Positions 1 to 9,894 of a DNA stretch of 48,066 nt are shown here, piece by piece. The translations under genes and the position numbers were made by a program. The stretch comes from an uncultured Pleomorphomonas sp. Its GTDB lineage: Bacteria; Pseudomonadota; Alphaproteobacteria; Rhizobiales; Pleomorphomonadaceae. Numbering within the stretch: position 1 is the stretch's first letter; each line of letters starts with the position of its first letter. The notes under the pieces are model-generated. The model had not been told where the DNA came from, searched no databases, and saw only the letters and a program-made list of their open reading frames with translations. The stretch spans positions 1 through 48,066 of the forward strand of contig CALMMQ010000026.1 in assembly GCA_937868725.1 (NCBI GenBank). Direction: 5' to 3'.

Positions 1-2096
1 AGCTTCTTGAACTTCACCAGCGCGAAGTCGGGCTCGATGCCGGTGGTGTCGCAGTCCATGACCAGACCGATGGTGCCGGTCGGGGCCAGCACCGACACCT
101 GGGCATTGCGGTAGCCGTGCTGTTCGCCGAGCTTCAGCGCCTTGTCCCAGGCGGCGATGGCGGCGGTGACGAGGCGCTGGTCGGTGCAGGAGGCGTGGTC
201 GAGCGGCACCGGCGAGGTGTTGAGCTTCTCGTAGCCGGTGGCCTCGCCGCGGGCGGCGCGGGCATGGTTGCGGATGACGCGCAGCATGTCCTCGGCGTTC
301 TTGGCGTAGCCGGGGAACGGCCCGAGCTCGGCGGCCATTTCGGCCGAGGTGGCGTAGGCGGTGCCGGTCATGATGGCCGAGATGGCGCCGCCGATGGCGC
401 GGCCCTCGGCCGAGTCATAGGGGATGCCGGAGGTCATCAGCAAACCGCCGATGTTGGCGTAGCCGAGACCGAGGGTGCGGAAGTCGTAGGACAGCAGGGC
501 GATCTGGCGCGAGGGGAACTGCGCCATGGCCACGGAGATTTCGAGAACGATGGTCCACAGCCGGCAGGCGTGTTCGAAGGCGTCGATGTCGAAGCTCTTG
601 TCGGCGCGGAGGAACGGCAGCAGGTTGACCGAGGCGAGATTGCAGGCCGTGTCATCGAGGAACATGTATTCCGAGCACGGATTGGAGGCGCGGATCTCGC
701 CCGACTGCGGGCAGGTGTGCCAGTCGTTGATGGTGGTGTGGTACTGGATGCCGGGATCGGCCGAGGCCCAGGCGGCGTAGCCGATTTCTTCCCACAGGCC
801 CTTGGCCGACAGCGTCTTGACGACGCGGCCGTCCTTGCGGGCGGTGAGGTTCCAGCTGCCGCTCGTCTCGACGGCGCGCAGGAACTCGTCGGTGACGCGC
901 ACCGAGTTGTTGGAGTTCTGGCCGGAAACGGTCAGGTAGGCTTCCGAGTCCCAGTCGGTGTCGTAGATGGGGAACTCGATCGAGGTGTAGCCCTGCCGGG
1001 CGAACTGGATGACGCGGCGGATGTAGTTCTCCGGCACCAGCGCCTTTTTGGCGGCGCGGATTTCGCGCTTGAGGCCGAGGTTTTTCAGCGGGTCGAAGCG
1101 GTCGTCGCCGGTCGAACCGGTGATGGCGGCCATGATGGCGTTGAGGTGCCTGGAACAGGTCTTGGAGCCGGTGACGAGGGCGGCGACCTTCTGCTCTTCC
1201 TTGACCTTCCAGTTGATGTAATTCTCGATGTCGGGATGGTCGATGTCGACGACCACCATCTTGGCGGCGCGACGGGTGGTGCCACCCGACTTGATGGCGC
1301 CGGCGGCGCGATCGCCGATCTTGAGGAAGCTCATCAGGCCCGACGATTTGCCGCCGCCCGACAGCTTCTCGCCTTCGCCGCGCAGCTTGGAGAAGTTGGA
1401 GCCGGTGCCCGAACCGTACTTGAACAGGCGCGCCTCGCGCACCCAGAGGTCCATGATGCCGCTCTCGTTGACGAGGTCATCCTCGACCGACTGGATGAAG
1501 CAGGCGTGCGGCTGCGGATGCTCGTAGGCCGAGGGCGAGCGGACCAGTTCGCCGGTGGTGAAGTCGACATAGAAGTGGCCCTGGCTGGGGCCGTCGATGC
1601 CGTAGGCCCAGTTGAGGCCGGTGTTGAACCACTGCGGCGAGTTCGGGGCCACGCGCTGGGTGGCCAGCATGTAGCGCAGCTCGTCGAAGAAGGCGCGGGC
1701 GTCGGCTTCGCGCTTGAGGTGACCGGCCTTCCAGCCCCAGTAGGTCCAGGTGCCAGCCAGACGGTCGAACACCTGACGGGCGTCGGTCTCGCCGACGAAA
1801 CGCTTGTCCTCAGGCAGCTTGGCAAGCTTCTTGTCGTCGGGCACCGAGCGCCACAGCCACGACGGCACGTCGTTCTCTTCGACCTTGCGCAGGGCGGCCG
1901 GCACGCCGGCCTTGCGGAAATACTTCTGGGCCAGAATGTCGCTGGCCACCTGGCTCCAGGCGGCGGGCACGTTCACATCGGCGGCACGGAACACCACCGA
2001 GCCGTCGGGGTTCTTGATCTCGCTGACCGCAAGACGGAACTCGATATCGGCATAGGGCGATTGCCCTTCCTTCGTGAAACGCCGTTCAATCAGCAT
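1..2096 (-). CDS. nrdJ: Vitamin B12-dependent (class II) ribonucleoside-diphosphate reductase NrdJ, 5' part
   Basis: Reduces ribonucleotides to deoxyribonucleotides with adenosylcobalamin as radical source, independent of oxygen; cytosolic. About 698 codons are visible, out of roughly 1,200 usual for this family, and the C-terminal part lies beyond the window start. The protein begins MLIERRFTKEG, typical of alphaproteobacterial NrdJ. The radical-site motif N-P-C-S-E is at residues 472-476 (N472, thiyl Cys474, Glu476), followed by YMFLDDTACNLASVNL. An ATP-cone-like or other C-terminal domain cannot be judged. The start at 2096 is the only ATG that gives the conserved N-terminus. The gene diverges from the response regulator at 2712, with 615 bp between them carrying two NrdR-like boxes (2215-2263), which suggests control by the NrdR repressor. 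Identification is firm; regulation is inferred. Confidence 0.96.
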   Translation of the reverse strand, partial: MLIERRFTKEGQSPYADIEFRLAVSEIKNPDGSVVFRAADVNVPAAWSQVASDILAQKYFRKAGVPAALRKVEENDVPSWLWRSVPDDKKLAKLPEDKRFVGETDARQVFDRLAGTWTYWGWKAGHLKREADARAFFDELRYMLATQRVAPNSPQWFNTGLNWAYGIDGPSQGHFYVDFTTGELVRSPSAYEHPQPHACFIQSVEDDLVNESGIMDLWVREARLFKYGSGTGSNFSKLRGEGEKLSGGGKSSGLMSFLKIGDRAAGAIKSGGTTRRAAKMVVVDIDHPDIENYINWKVKEEQKVAALVTGSKTCSRHLNAIMAAITGSTGDDRFDPLKNLGLKREIRAAKKALVPENYIRRVIQFARQGYTSIEFPIYDTDWDSEAYLTVSGQNSNNSVRVTDEFLRAVETSGSWNLTARKDGRVVKTLSAKGLWEEIGYAAWASADPGIQYHTTINDWHTCPQSGEIRASNPCSEYMFLDDTACNLASVNLLPFLRADKSFDIDAFEHACRLWTIVLEISVAMAQFPSRQIALLSYDFRTLGLGYANIGGLLMTSGIPYDSAEGRAIGGAISAIMTGTAYATSAEMAAELGPFPGYAKNAEDMLRVIRNHARAARGEATGYEKLNTSPVPLDHASCTDQRLVTAAIAAWDKALKLGEQHGYRNAQVSVLAPTGTIGLVMDCDTTGIEPDFALVKFKK

Positions 2097-2711
2097 CAGT
2101 CTAGCCCTTTGATCTTCTGGAGCATCCGGTCCGCGAGCGGTCCCTGGACGCGAGGATTTCGTCGTATGATACGCGTTCCGTTACGCTTTTGAACGAGGCC
2201 GGCAAACCGGACTGTCACTTCATATGGTGTTCGCGATCTGTCGTGTGGCCCTACATGTAGCGTTCGGCCGATTCCGTAAATTATTCCTTAACGCGTTTTC
2301 CCCAGTCTTCGGCAGCTATCAACAGCCTTCGTACCGCGCTGTCCCGAATCGTCAAATCTGAGGCCGGCAGCGTCGTTTTCATCTTGACGATGGTTTGCCG
2401 GGCAAGCGGCCATCATCGACGGAGGGGGCGAAATCGGCGCAAATCCGGCAACGACTCAACGTCGCCGACCTTTGATCCATCCCGCTGGCGGCAGGCACGA
2501 ACGCGCTGTCTGCCGGGTGGGAATGAATCATCATATAGTAGCTCGATCGCAATTTACGTCAATATGTAGATCCTGCTGCCAACGATTTCCCCAAGGAACA
2601 GGTCGTATCGCCAGCGATCCAGACAATTGGAATCAATCCCTTCAATGGCCATTGAACGTTGGTGGGTATGGTGAGTTCAAAGCGCCGTGGCGCGCCAGAC
2701 TGGATCCGCCG
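2097..2711. other. 615-bp divergent intergenic region, nrdJ / response regulator
   Basis: Apart from the NrdR-like pair, this stretch has no gene I can support. Open frames here are short and lack recognisable protein features. An AT-richer part at about 2525-2575 may hold the promoter of the response regulator, but I cannot assign -35 and -10 elements. No cobalamin riboswitch sequence was recognised ahead of nrdJ. Confidence 0.5.
2215..2263 (-). promoter_or_regulatory. Pair of NrdR-box-like sites upstream of nrdJ
   Basis: Two imperfect palindromes resemble the NrdR consensus ACACTATATATAGTGT. Site 1 at 2215-2230 (TCACTTCATATGGTGT) matches 12 of 16 positions. Site 2 at 2248-2263 is centred on the perfect palindrome CTACATGTAG (2251-2260) and matches 11 of 16. 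Their centres are 33 bp apart, close to the three-helical-turn spacing known for paired NrdR boxes. They lie 119-167 bp upstream of the nrdJ start. The match was made by eye; the role is inferred from the family's known regulation. Confidence 0.45.
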
Positions 2712-3422
2712 ATGCCCCATCACGCCTGCTTTGCCGTTCCCGATCACGATCTCGACGTGGCCATCGTCGACGATTCCCGCACCATGCAGGGCATCCTGCG
2801 CTCGGTGCTGGCGGCGATGAAGGTCAAGCGCATCCGCGTGTTCGATTCTCCGGAAAGCGCGTTGCACACCCTGCTCGCCGACCCGCCGAACCTGATCCTG
2901 ACCGAGTGGGTGATCGGGGCGGCGAGCGGCCAGCAGTTCCTGCGCACCCTGCGCACCCGCGTCATGGACCCGCTGTGCTTTGTGCCGGTCATCGTCGTCG
3001 CCGCCACGGCCACCACCTCGATGCTGGAGCGGGCGATGGCAGCCGGCACCCATCTGGTGATGATCAAGCCGGTGTCGCCGAGCGCGCTGATGAGTCGCAT
3101 CGCCTGGCTGCAACGGGACGATCGGCTGCTGTCGCTGGGGCAGGAGGGCCGCTACGAGATCGACGGCGTCCGAGCCCGGCTGCAGAGCCAGCACGACCGC
3201 TCGCAGGCGCTGCGCCACGTCGTCACGGCGCGCATCGAGCAGATGCCGGTGGTGGCGGCGCCGCGCCCGGACGAGGACGAGGCGCTGCTGCGCCAGTCCG
3301 AGCGCTGGAGAGCCTTCCTCAAGGCCAAGGAAAAGACCGCTTCCCCAGGAGCGGTGCTGCGCGTGCCGGAAACGCGACTGCCGCCGGCCTGGCGCGGCAG
3401 CCATCCCTTCGGCGGTATCTGA
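2712..3422 (+). CDS. Response-regulator-like protein with degenerate (pseudo-)receiver domain
   Basis: 236 residues. Residues about 14-125 form a CheY-like receiver: acidic pair D20-D21 in VAIVDDS, and K119 in MIKPV. The phosphoacceptor Asp is replaced by Glu (E65 in LILTEW). By alignment with CheY the switch Thr is Ala (A97) and the aromatic switch residue is Val (V116). The protein is therefore unlikely to be switched by ordinary phosphotransfer; Glu may mimic the phosphorylated state. Residues 126-236 are polar, Arg/Glu rich and match no output domain I know. The start at 2712 was chosen because the receiver begins about 14 residues later; the frame is open further upstream (to 2472) but that part has no domain. 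It stands alone with no kinase gene nearby. Partner and function are unknown. Confidence 0.8.
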   Translation: MPHHACFAVPDHDLDVAIVDDSRTMQGILRSVLAAMKVKRIRVFDSPESALHTLLADPPNLILTEWVIGAASGQQFLRTLRTRVMDPLCFVPVIVVAATATTSMLERAMAAGTHLVMIKPVSPSALMSRIAWLQRDDRLLSLGQEGRYEIDGVRARLQSQHDRSQALRHVVTARIEQMPVVAAPRPDEDEALLRQSERWRAFLKAKEKTASPGAVLRVPETRLPPAWRGSHPFGGI

Positions 3423-3569
3423 CGGCTGGTGACCCGCTGCGGCGAGGCGGCAAAATATCGTCTTTGCCGTCTGGACATCGACTACGCAGAACGCCATAGT
3501 CGCCGTTACAGCAGGAGACCGGCCGGCTGGCCTTGCGCCGCCCCATGGCCATACCCTTTACGGACGGAC

Positions 3570-3956
3570 ATGAAGAAGCTTCTCATCGAACTGTTCACGT
3601 GGTGGAACGGCCAGACCATCGGCACGCGGTTCTTCACCTGGCGCAAGGGCATCCGCGTCGGCGAGGATGCGTTCGGCAACGTCTACTACAAGGATCGCAC
3701 CGGCGCCCGCCGCTGGGTCATCTACAATGGCCTCGCCGAAGCCTCGAAGATTCCGGCCGGCTGGCATGGCTGGATGCATCACCGCGTCGACACGACGCCG
3801 GTCGATGACGGCTACGAGCCGCGTGCCTGGGAGCAGGCGCACCGCCCCAACTATACCGGCTCGGCCGTCGCCTACCGCCCCAAGGGGGCCATCGGCAGCG
3901 GCGAGAGCCGCCCGGCCGTGACCGGCGACTACGACGCCTGGTCGCCCGGCAACTGA
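3570..3956 (+). CDS. NADH:ubiquinone oxidoreductase accessory subunit, NDUFA12 (17.2 kDa) family
   Basis: Accessory subunit of respiratory complex I, peripheral on the cytoplasmic side of the inner membrane; in alphaproteobacteria and mitochondria it sits near the junction of the peripheral arm. 128 residues, normal for the bacterial family. Typical features are the N-terminal TWWNGQTIGTRFFTWRKG segment, the VGEDAFGNVYYKD stretch and the RRWVIYNG / IPAGWHGWMHH core. The start at 3570 gives the expected N-terminus (MKKLLIELFTWW). The gene is usually next to a DUF2155 gene; here a nucleoside hydrolase gene lies between them. A strong terminator follows at 3991. Confidence 0.93.
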   Translation: MKKLLIELFTWWNGQTIGTRFFTWRKGIRVGEDAFGNVYYKDRTGARRWVIYNGLAEASKIPAGWHGWMHHRVDTTPVDDGYEPRAWEQAHRPNYTGSAVAYRPKGAIGSGESRPAVTGDYDAWSPGN

Positions 3957-3990
3957 TCGCCGGCTGGCCGCAGCCAGCAACTGACTGAAG

Positions 3991-4019
3991 CGGGGCGGAC
4001 CGGCGGTCCGTCCCGTTTT
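3991..4019 (+). terminator. Intrinsic terminator after NDUFA12
   Basis: An 11-bp stem (3991-4001 with 4005-4015, one G-U pair, loop GGC) is followed directly by TTTTGCGTT. It lies 35 bp after the NDUFA12 stop and separates it from the nucleoside hydrolase. Confidence 0.75.
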
Positions 4020-4086
4020 GCGTTCTCAAGGCGTGGCGGGGCAGGGGCACCGCTTATAAGGGTTGATCCCGAGCACTGACGACGCC

Positions 4087-4126
4087 GAACGGGAGTATGC
4101 CGTTCAACACCCTTCATGTTGTTGAA
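4087..4126 (+). repeat. Two overlapping inverted repeats upstream of the nucleoside hydrolase
   Basis: GAACGG (4087-4092) pairs with CCGTTC (4100-4105), while TTCAACA (4103-4109) pairs with TGTTGAA (4120-4126). The shared bases 4103-4105 make the two hairpins mutually exclusive. They may form a regulator site or an alternative-fold leader; no function can be shown. Confidence 0.35.
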
Positions 4127-4238
4127 GCAACTTGGCAAAAGCAGAGCGGGCAGGGCGTGTTTCTGAGCCCGACATGAACAGCAGGCCGGTCCGGTGCCCT
4201 CTGGCACGGCAACGGCCGCAGGACGAAGGAAGACAAGG

Positions 4239-5183
4239 ATGGCGCCACGTTCAATCATCATCGACACCGATCCGGGACAGGACGATGCTGTCGCCATCAT
4301 GCTGGCCCTGGCCTTTCCCGAGGCCATCGAGGTCATCGGCATCACGGCGGTGGCCGGCAATGTGCCGCTCGCCAAGACCTCGACCAACGCCCTGAAGCTG
4401 CTGGAGCTGGTTGGCCGCACCGACGTACCGGTGTTCGCCGGCGCCGTGGCGCCGCTGATGGTGCCGCTCGAGACGGCTGAATACGTGCATGGCGAGTCGG
4501 GTCTCAACGGCTGGACCTTCCCTGACCCGGTGACGCCGTTGCAGACGACGTTCGGTCCGGACTTCATCATCGAAGCGGTGATGAGCCGGCCGGAGAAGAC
4601 GGTGACGCTGTGCCCGCTCGGCCCACTCACCAACGTGGCGCTGGCGCTGGCCAAGGAGCCGCGCCTGGCCGCGCGGCTCGAGCGAATCGTGCTGATGGGC
4701 GGCGCCAATGTCGAGGGAGGCAACTCGACGCCGACGGCCGAGTTCAACATCTTCGTCGATCCGCACGCCGCGGTCCGCGTCTTCCGTTCCGGTGTCGACA
4801 TCGTCGTCATGTCGCTCGACGTCACCCACCAGGCGCTGATCCGCAAGTCGTGGCTCAACGAGCTCAAGGCGCTCGGCCGGACGGCCTCGGAGGCTTTCGT
4901 CGGCCTGCTGTCGTTCTACGAGCGCTACGACGAACAGAAGTACGGTTCGGACGGCGGTCCGCTGCACGATCCCACCGTCATCGCCTATCTGCTCAAGCCG
5001 GAGCTGTTCGAGGGCAAGTTCGTCAACGTCGAGATCGAGACGACGCCCGGCCTCGGCTTCGGTCAGACGGTCGTCGACCGCTGGGCCGTGACGGGGCGTC
5101 AGAAAAACGCCACATGGATCACCAAAGTCGACGCCGATGGCTTCTTTGCGCTGATTTTGGAAGCCTTCCGGCGTCTGCCCTGA
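4239..5183 (+). CDS. Nucleoside hydrolase (inosine-uridine preferring family)
   Basis: Cleaves the N-glycosidic bond of ribonucleosides to give base and ribose (purine/pyrimidine salvage), in the cytosol. 314 residues, normal length. The Ca2+-binding signature DTDPGQDDA is at residues 8-16, the inner motif ERIVLMGGA and AEFNIFVDPHAA are in place, and the C-terminal LHDPTVIAYL supplies the last metal-ligand Asp. Exact substrate (purine or pyrimidine) cannot be read from the sequence. The start at 4239 has an AGGA-type ribosome-binding site. It interrupts the usual NDUFA12-DUF2155 pair and is bounded upstream by a terminator, so it is probably its own unit. The hydrophobic stretch near residues 18-30 belongs to the fold and is not a signal peptide. 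Confidence 0.93.
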   Translation: MAPRSIIIDTDPGQDDAVAIMLALAFPEAIEVIGITAVAGNVPLAKTSTNALKLLELVGRTDVPVFAGAVAPLMVPLETAEYVHGESGLNGWTFPDPVTPLQTTFGPDFIIEAVMSRPEKTVTLCPLGPLTNVALALAKEPRLAARLERIVLMGGANVEGGNSTPTAEFNIFVDPHAAVRVFRSGVDIVVMSLDVTHQALIRKSWLNELKALGRTASEAFVGLLSFYERYDEQKYGSDGGPLHDPTVIAYLLKPELFEGKFVNVEIETTPGLGFGQTVVDRWAVTGRQKNATWITKVDADGFFALILEAFRRLP

Positions 5184-5287
5184 TAAAGGGGTGCCAACAC
5201 CTCGCCGCATTTTCCGGTCATTCCGGGCGGGGTCGCAGCGCCTCCGCTCGGGCGGATGCGCGATTGCCAGGATAACTTCGGGTCGTC

Positions 5288-5905
5288 ATGTCGCATCACA
5301 CTCGTCTCGCGCTGCTCGTCGCCTCGGTTCTGACGGCCGTCTCGGTTGCCCCGGCGGCGGCCGAGAAGATTGCCAACAAGGTCGCGGTGTTCTCCGGGCT
5401 CGACAAGATCACCGGTCGCATCATCACCTTCGACGTCTATATCGGCGAGACGGTGCAGTTCGGCATGCTGCAGGTGACGCCGCGCGTCTGCTACAGCCGG
5501 CCGGAGACCGAGGCTGCGGCGACCGATGCCTTCGTCCAGGTCGACGAGGTGACGCTCGACAGCCATATCCGCGAGATCTTCAACGGTTGGATGTTCGCCT
5601 CCAGTCCCGGCCTCAACGCCGTCGAGCATCCGGTCTATGACGTCTGGCTCAGCGATTGCCGCATGGAAAGCGACATTCCGCCGCCGTCTGGCGATGGCAA
5701 GACGCGGCTTGCGGCCGCCCGTTCATCGTCGGGGGGCGGCAGCGACCGGGCCGGCGGCGCCGGCGAAATCGGCCTGACGCTGGTGGGCGGCATTCCCGTG
5801 CCGCCGCTCAAGCCGGCGATGCCGACGATGATCGACACCACCGATCCCAACGCGCCGACCGAGGACAACGGTCAGGGCTCGACCGACAGTCAGGTTCTCG
5901 ACTGA
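5288..5905 (+). CDS. DUF2155 domain-containing secreted protein
   Basis: 205 residues with a signal peptide at about 1-25 (hydrophobic LALLVASVLTAVSVAPAAA, cleavage after AAA), so exported to the periplasm. The DUF2155 core spans about 27-125: KVAVFSGLDKITGRI, FGMLQVTPRVCYSRP, EIFNGWMFASSPGLNAVEHPVYDVWLSDC. It carries two Cys that could form a disulfide. The tail from about 130 is Gly/Ser/Pro rich and probably disordered. Function of the family is not established; it is conserved in alphaproteobacteria beside complex I subunit NDUFA12 and aat, as here. The ribosome-binding site is weak (GGATAA). Confidence 0.9.
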   Translation: MSHHTRLALLVASVLTAVSVAPAAAEKIANKVAVFSGLDKITGRIITFDVYIGETVQFGMLQVTPRVCYSRPETEAAATDAFVQVDEVTLDSHIREIFNGWMFASSPGLNAVEHPVYDVWLSDCRMESDIPPPSGDGKTRLAAARSSSGGGSDRAGGAGEIGLTLVGGIPVPPLKPAMPTMIDTTDPNAPTEDNGQGSTDSQVLD

Positions 5906-5908
5906 GCC

Positions 5909-6586
5909 TCAGATGGGGTGCTGCGCCGGCATGAAGGCCATGATGTCCGCCCCTGCCACGCGGGCGGGCAGGGCATGGAAGTCGGCCGTCCGCTGCACGG
6001 CTTCCTCAAGGGCGCGGCTGTAGATCGGCTTGGGAATTTCGATGCAGCCGAACTGGGCCAGATGGTCGGTGATGAACTGGGTGTCGAGCAGGCGATAGCC
6101 GCCGGCCCGGAGGCGGCCGACCAGATGCACCAATGCGACCTTGGAGGCGTCGGTCACGCGGCTGAACATGCTTTCGCCGAAGAAGGCGCCGCCGAGGGCG
6201 ACGCCATAGAGGCCGCCGACCAGTTGACCGTCCAGCCAGGTTTCGACGGTGTGACAGTGGCCTTTGGCGAAGAGTTCGCCGTAGAGACGGCGGATGGTCG
6301 GGTTGATCCAGGTGGTCGCGCGGCCTTCGGCCGGGGCGGCGCAGCCGGAGATGACGGCCTCGAAGTCGCGGTCGACCACCACTTCGAAGCGGTCCTGGCG
6401 AACTGTGCGGGCGAGGCGGCGACCGATGTGGAAGCTGTCGAGCGGCAGTACGCCGCGCCATTCCGGTTCGATCCAGAACAGGTTGGGGTCGTCGGCCGAC
6501 TCGGCCATGGGGAACATGCCGACGGCGTAGGCCTTGAGCAGGATATCGGTGCTGAGCACCGGCGTGGAAGCGTTTCTGTTGGCCAT
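5909..6586 (-). CDS. aat: Leucyl/phenylalanyl-tRNA--protein transferase
   Basis: Transfers Leu or Phe from aminoacyl-tRNA to proteins with N-terminal Arg or Lys, marking them for ClpS/ClpAP (N-end rule); cytosolic. 225 residues, a normal length. Family motifs: [20 protein letters not shown] near the start, [20 protein letters not shown], the central TTWINPTI, and [21 protein letters not shown]. The start at 6586 (MANRNAS) was chosen because the conserved region begins within 12 residues; the longer open frame upstream is not conserved. Its stop is 3 bp from the DUF2155 stop, so the two genes converge tail to tail without room for a separate terminator. Confidence 0.96.
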   Translation of the reverse strand: MANRNASTPVLSTDILLKAYAVGMFPMAESADDPNLFWIEPEWRGVLPLDSFHIGRRLARTVRQDRFEVVVDRDFEAVISGCAAPAEGRATTWINPTIRRLYGELFAKGHCHTVETWLDGQLVGGLYGVALGGAFFGESMFSRVTDASKVALVHLVGRLRAGGYRLLDTQFITDHLAQFGCIEIPKPIYSRALEEAVQRTADFHALPARVAGADIMAFMPAQHPI

Positions 6587-6851
6587 AACCTTACAACTGA
6601 CCGGCCGGGCAAACTCGCACGACAGGTTCCAACGTGGGGCAACAATGGGTGTTCGCCCCGGTTCACGGCGTCGGAGCCAGACGCTCCGGCCCGAAAGATC
6701 GACGACTGCGACAACTGGCATTCGCCAGACTCGTGAATCACGATACGTTTTGCAGGATCCCTGTGGCAAGACGACAGGGAGTAAACCTTTTTGTTAGGCC
6801 GCGCTGTCATGATGACCGCGTGGGCTATCTTTGGCTCCGGAGGGGAAGCCC

Positions 6852-7946
6852 ATGGCGCGTTCCTTGCTGTTTTCTGTTCAGACGGGTTTTGACAACGGCT
6901 TCTTCGCTGACGAGACGATGCTGCCCGCCATGGAGCGCAGCCCCTTCCAGACGTCGGGCTGGTTGCGTGCCTGGGCGCGGGCCTTTCGTCCGGCCGACCG
7001 CGACTGCCATCTGGCGACGGTGCGTGACGGGGCAACCGGTGCGCTGCTGATGGCCTTGCCGCTGGTGCGCGAGGAGCGCGGTTCGCTTGCCATGCTGACC
7101 TTGCCCGATCGCGGCGTCACCGACTACCAGGGGCCGATCGTGGCGCCGGGCTTCGATCTCAACGACTACCCGACGATCTGGCGCGAACTGGTGCGGCACC
7201 TGCCACCGGCCGACGTGCTGCTGATCGAGAAGAGTCCGGGGCGGATTGGCAGCGTCGCCAATCCGGTGACCGGGCTCGGCGCGGTGCGGGCCTCGCGTTT
7301 TGCCCGCCACGTGCTGCCGCTCGACGCACCGTTTGCCGAGCTGCGCGCGACCCGCTTCGACGGCACGTCGATGCGGTCGCTGACACGCAAACGCGGCAAG
7401 CTCGAACGCAAGGGTGCGCTGCGCTTCGAACTGGTCAGCGGCCGGGACCACGCGGCCGCCTTCGACCAGGTCCTGGCCTGGCGAGCGGCACGCTTTGCCG
7501 ACGTCAACAGCGCCGACAAAGCCGGCATCGAGCGTGCTTTCTATCAGGAACTGCTGGCCGAGGTCGGACTGGCCCGGCTGGGGCTGCTGACGCTGGACGG
7601 CAATGTGATCGCCGGGGCCTTCGGCGTCGAGGCCGGCGGTACGTTTGCCATGCTGTGCCTGGCCTATGACACGGCCTTCAAGAACTATTCGCCCGGCCTT
7701 CTGATCACCGAGACGCTGATCGAATGGTACTGCCGCCGGGGCTTTACGGCTTTTGACTTCACCATCGGCAATGAAGGCTACAAGTTCGACTTCGGTGTCG
7801 TCGAGGAGCCGCTGACCGAATATTGCGAAGCGCTCAGCCTGCGCGGCGTCAGCTACGTCGCCACCTATCGCGCCAAGCATCTGGCGCGCAGGGCGCTGGC
7901 CGTGGCGCGCGGCTTCGGCGGCGAGGCGCCGCGGTCGGCCGCCTGA
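6852..7946 (+). CDS. CelD/BcsL-like GNAT-family acetyltransferase (FemAB-like fold)
   Basis: 364 residues. The C-terminal half (about 170-345) fits the GNAT_6 / CelD type: an acyltransferase core with GLARLGLLTLDGNVIAGAFG, AYDTAFKNYSPGLLITETLI and FDFTIGNEGYKFDFG. The last of these is the family's hallmark ending. The family was named from cellulose biosynthesis loci, but most members act on unknown cell-surface or polysaccharide substrates, and no cellulose gene is near. The start at 6852 follows a good GGAGGGG ribosome-binding site. It sits alone between aat and accC, which are neighbours in many relatives, so it looks like a single-gene insertion. Acceptor and donor are unknown. Confidence 0.82.
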   Translation: MARSLLFSVQTGFDNGFFADETMLPAMERSPFQTSGWLRAWARAFRPADRDCHLATVRDGATGALLMALPLVREERGSLAMLTLPDRGVTDYQGPIVAPGFDLNDYPTIWRELVRHLPPADVLLIEKSPGRIGSVANPVTGLGAVRASRFARHVLPLDAPFAELRATRFDGTSMRSLTRKRGKLERKGALRFELVSGRDHAAAFDQVLAWRAARFADVNSADKAGIERAFYQELLAEVGLARLGLLTLDGNVIAGAFGVEAGGTFAMLCLAYDTAFKNYSPGLLITETLIEWYCRRGFTAFDFTIGNEGYKFDFGVVEEPLTEYCEALSLRGVSYVATYRAKHLARRALAVARGFGGEAPRSAA

Positions 7947-7969
7947 CAGACCTGTTCCTGCAGAGACGA

Positions 7970-7998
7970 AAAACCCCGGAGAAGCGCTCCGGGGTTTT
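7970..7998. terminator. Bidirectional intrinsic terminator between the acetyltransferase and accC
   Basis: Perfect 12-bp stem AAAACCCCGGAG / CTCCGGGGTTTT with loop AAGCG, flanked by A and T runs on both sides. It lies between two convergent genes and can serve both. Confidence 0.9.
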
Positions 7999-8003
7999 GT
8001 TCT

Positions 8004-9356
<1,353 letters not shown>

Positions 9357-9364
9357 GGGTTCGG

Positions 9365-9868
9365 TTACTCGATGATGAGAAGCGGTTCGCCGAATTCGAC
9401 CGGCTGCCCGTTCTCGACGAGGACGGCGGTCACCTTACCGGCGCGCGGGGCCGGGATCTGGTTGAGGTGCTTCATGGCCTCGATGATCATCACCGTCTGG
9501 CCTTCACGGATCATGTCGCCGACCTCGACGAACGCCTTGGCGCCCGGCTCGGAGGCCAGATAGGCGGTGCCGACCATGGGCGACTTGACGGCGCCGGGGT
9601 TGCTGGCCGGGTCGGCGCTGGCGGCGGGCGCGGCAGCCGGCGCCGCAGCGGCCGGAGCGGCGGCAACAGGGGCAGCGACCGGGGGCGGCATGGCGCCGGC
9701 GAAGGCCCAGGGAGCGGCGGCGCCCTGATTGACGGTGACCGGAGCCGCTGTGCGGGCCACGCGGATCTTCAGCTTGTCGTGTTCAACCTCGATCTCGGTG
9801 AGATTGGTCTCATCGAGGATGTTGGCGAGCTGGCGGATCAGTTCGTAGTCGATAGGGTTCTGGGACAT
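9365..9868 (-). CDS. accB: Acetyl-CoA carboxylase, biotin carboxyl carrier protein
   Basis: Carries the biotin that shuttles CO2 between AccC and the carboxyltransferase. 167 residues: N-terminal part about 1-50, an Ala/Pro-rich flexible linker (about 55-92), and a C-terminal biotinyl domain (about 93-167). The biotinylated Lys is in EAMKHLNQIPAPRAG; the residue after Lys is His instead of the common Met/Thr/Leu, a mild variation. The domain also has the SPMVGTAYLASEPGAK entry strand. It lies between aroQ (26 bp upstream) and accC (8 bp downstream) on the same strand. Confidence 0.98.
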   Translation of the reverse strand: MSQNPIDYELIRQLANILDETNLTEIEVEHDKLKIRVARTAAPVTVNQGAAAPWAFAGAMPPPVAAPVAAAPAAAAPAAAPAASADPASNPGAVKSPMVGTAYLASEPGAKAFVEVGDMIREGQTVMIIEAMKHLNQIPAPRAGKVTAVLVENGQPVEFGEPLLIIE

Positions 9869-9894
9869 CGGTTACTCACCGCTATTGCTGTCGG

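Noticed and set aside
117-2192. Long plus-strand open frame (691 codons) opposite nrdJ
   Set aside because: It is antisense to a clearly conserved NrdJ; the sequence is Gly/Ala/Val/Arg-rich filler typical of high-GC antisense frames, with no domain.
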